Origin: Ipomoea triloba
Lineage: Eukaryota > Streptophyta > Magnoliopsida > Solanales > Convolvulaceae
Reading direction: 5' to 3'
Length of the DNA stretch: 64,000 nt
NCBI RefSeq assembly: GCF_003576645.1
Contig: NC_044929.1
Span: 3,724,888 to 3,788,887, forward strand
The first letter of the stretch is position 1. Each line of letters opens with the position of its first letter. The notes beneath the pieces are model-generated. The model did no database searches. It was not told where the DNA came from and saw only the letters and a program-made list of their open reading frames with translations. Below are positions 61,423-64,000 of this stretch, piece after piece. The position numbers and the translations under genes are program-made.

Positions 61423-62232
61423 CTTAATTAAAAAATAATAATTAGACACAGTCTGTTACATTTGGCTGGTGAGGCTTGAATTTTGTTCCGCTTGCAAGCT
61501 ATTGATAGTTAAAATTAAAAAAAAATAAAAAAATATTTAAAAAATAAAAAAGAAAAAGAAAGAAGAAAAAGAAGAAGAAGAGGTGTCATGTCATCTTACA
61601 AGGTCACACATTGCAATTATAAGCAAATATCTAATAGCACTGGTTAAAAAAAGTATTAAATGCTTACATTGGGGAGAAATGGTGATATTGTCAAATAAAC
61701 TCCATTACAAGTAATTTCGAGGTATAGTGGATTTAACTGGACAACTAATTTAAAATAAGATTATAAATTTTTACTTTCTTAGTAGTCATAGGCCGCTTGG
61801 TTCAAATCTTACCAAAATTTTTTCTTTTTAAAAGAACATGTACGCTAGTTAAAGCAAATCTGTAATTTCAAAGTTGAAGTAATAAATGAAGATGACTTCT
61901 CAATTACCAAAAGAAAAGAAAAAATAATCTTTTTTGAATCTAAATGAAAACATACTACAAGAATCCTGAATCCTTATTTATAGAATCAACCCCACTTTTT
62001 TTTGTCTTATTTTTCAATAATTTATCACATTTTATCTATATCTATCTAAATGGATGGATCATATTAGTTCTCATTTTTTACATGAGATCATATTCTCCGG
62101 TGAATTTGCGACGATAATTTGACCGGAGTGACTGAAATTGAGAAAAATTGAATACTTAAAGTACTAAATTGACAATTTTAAAACTCGTGAACTACAATTA
62201 ACAAGATCACAATAGTCATAGGACCAAAAGTG

Positions 62233-62235
<3 letters not shown>
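59713..62235. other. Intergenic repeats, no gene seen
   Basis: At 60540-60650 a degenerate repeat (GACATNGG.. GTCATT.GGAGA) occurs two or three times. At 61043-61192 the ends TTAGGGATGACAATTG and GGTTGTCATCACTA resemble the hAT-like MITE at 45277, without a clean target duplication. At 61374-61421 there is an (AAT)n microsatellite. Purine-rich A/G runs are at 61515-61582. Confidence 0.45.

Positions 62236-62294
<59 letters not shown>
62236..62294. repeat. (TA)n microsatellite
   Basis: Perfect TA run of about 58 bases. Confidence 0.95.
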
Positions 62295-62295
<1 letters not shown>

Positions 62296-62802
62296 CTTAG
62301 TAGTCCACTGTTGAGTATCATACGACGAGTGCAACCTAAATATAAAATTATAATTTAATTTTAAATTTCCTACACTTGGCCAAGATTTTAGGTCTCTCTT
62401 TCTCAATTATCGTTTCTAATTTTTCGCCTTCTTCACTCTTCAAGTGTTGTTCTTCACATCGTCACAATCACAAACAGAATAAACATTGTGTTGAAGATGA
62501 ATGAAGATTTGTAATTTAAATTAATTATTTACATTTAAAAAAATTGATTTTTTTAATGGGATACTTGAAATTTTGTGATTTTGATTTTTGAATGCTTGAA
62601 ATCTTGTATTATAACATCTTTTTTTTTTAACTTAAAATTCGTCATCTTATATGCATTCAATCCATCATTAGTGGATCGAATTGAATTGGATATACGAATG
62701 TGGACGAAAATTTCAAATCTACCTCTACGATGTAGTTTTGAATTTTAATTTTGGCAGCGACTGTTTGTTGTTCAGTTCATGTTACAGGATTTTTTTTTAC
62801 CT

Positions 62803-63060
62803 GTAAAGTATGTGTATGTGTCTTGTGTTATACGCTCTGTGTCTCATGTTATGCAATTATGTACCTGAAATAAAGTAAATATAAAATGCGTTTTTGTATC
62901 TTGTGTTATGTGTTTTTTGTGTCTTATGTTATGCAATTCTGTACCTTTAAATAATGATTATGTAGCTGAACTAAAATAAATATAAGGCATGTGCATGTGT
63001 CTTGTGTTATGCGTTTGTGTCTCATGTTATTCAGTTTTTTACCTAGCATATAAATTCTAT
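62803..63060. repeat. Minisatellite, three units of about 85-100 bases
   Basis: Each unit contains GTNTCTTGTGTTATGNG, a TGTGTCTCATGTTATGCA word, a TGTACCTG word and AAATAAATATAA, with starts near 62805, 62892 and 62988. The units are diverged and the last is incomplete. Confidence 0.75.
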
Positions 63061-64000
63061 ATCTGAAATAGATTTCGTTTTCATCGTCACCTAAAATCAT
63101 GTGGTATCAAGTGATGCCAAGATGATTAGTGAGATGTGTAAAAATGATTTTATTTAAATAAATCCTATCAGCCATGATTTATTTGGCACAGGAAGATATG
63201 TATCCCTCTACTGTAGGGTGTAAGGTTTTAGCGCATCAAAGACCAGAAGAGATGGATTATGAAAGCAATACAAGTTATAGGATGTGATCGATACAATACT
63301 TTCATTTGTTTCGACTTCAACATAAATGTAAGTTTTGTTTTATTTACTATTTATGTTTTGTATCATGTCTAGAAGATATGTATGAAATTTTGAAAGAAAA
63401 CGGTGATAGATATTAGGGCAATTGGGTAGACAAACTTGATGATACTTTGTAGTCATTTTAGACTACTTACAATGTTTCTATTGTTACCACTTTACGGGTT
63501 TAGTCTATGAAAAAATCTCACTATCTTAACGTGAAAATTGAGCATAAGATATTCAAATTCATTATATCAATTTATCTATAGTTTTATAACAATATGATTA
63601 TGATTTTTTTTAGTAATTTCTATTGGTTATTGAAAAAATCATATTAGCTAAACGTTATTATGAGTAGTAGTATTATTATGTGATTATTATTACTTTTTTA
63701 TATTATTTCGTATTAATAATTTTTTATACTTAAAAAGTAAGTTTTCATAAATAAAAAAATAAGTATTATTTTATTTATTTAATATTAAGTTTTATACAAT
63801 AAGTGATTGATACAATATTTTAGACAAAGTATTGAGACTCAAATGTAAATTAATAAAAAATAACATAACTTTTAATTAAATTAAACATATTTAACATGCG
63901 TATATATATAGTCTCAACCTTATTAGTGAACAAGTGGATTTGTTTGATACAGGATAATAGATTTAGATTTGTAAAATATTTTAAGAGGGCTCATAATGGT
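63061..64000. other. AT-rich intergenic DNA to the window end, no gene seen
   Basis: No open frame with family resemblance on either strand. Any feature crossing the right edge cannot be judged. Confidence 0.5.

Overview
This is nuclear DNA from a flowering plant, most likely a eudicot. Genes have spliceosomal GT-AG introns, the background is very AT-rich, and intergenic space is packed with plant DNA transposons, SINEs and (TA)n microsatellites. The protein phosphatase 2A catalytic subunit and the CLE peptide are land-plant types. The N-terminus of the phosphatase looks asterid/Solanales-like to me, but that is only an impression. The assembly has two N gaps (8999-9837 and 12244-12468) and two single Ns (1748, 45767), all in or beside simple repeats.

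Layout. 1-12.7 kb: transposon relics surround one small two-exon gene for a CLE25-type signalling peptide (5343-7586, +). 12.76-24.8 kb: a tandem, three-copy segmental duplication. Each unit carries a small three-exon gene whose product matches only the middle region of plant SUVR histone methyltransferase-like proteins, with no WIYLD and no SET domain. Copy A has a frameshift in exon 1, copy B is clearly broken, and copy C has an intact 191-codon frame. Each copy also carries its own transposon insertions: a SINE piece in A, a chimeric Helitron with a nested terminal-inverted-repeat element in B, and a Mutator-like foldback element in C.

25.5-38.9 kb is the gene island. It holds the PP2A catalytic subunit (25861-30304, +, six exons, 306 aa), an uncharacterised cysteine-containing type I membrane protein (31458-33174, -, three exons, 193 aa) and a TORTIFOLIA1-like microtubule-associated protein (35441-38778, -, four exons, 672 aa). 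All exon joins were worked out by hand from splice sites, reading phase and family conservation.

38.9-64 kb has no gene I can support. It holds nested repeats: Mutator-like MITEs with 9-bp target duplications, Harbinger-like MITEs with TAA duplications, a hAT-like MITE with an 8-bp duplication, tRNA-like SINEs, two copies of one retrotransposed transcript, an inverted repeat sitting between (TA)n tracts, and several minisatellites.

The most unusual item is the triplicated SUVR-middle-region gene. I see no pathway or operon-like link between the genes; they are ordinary independent plant genes.
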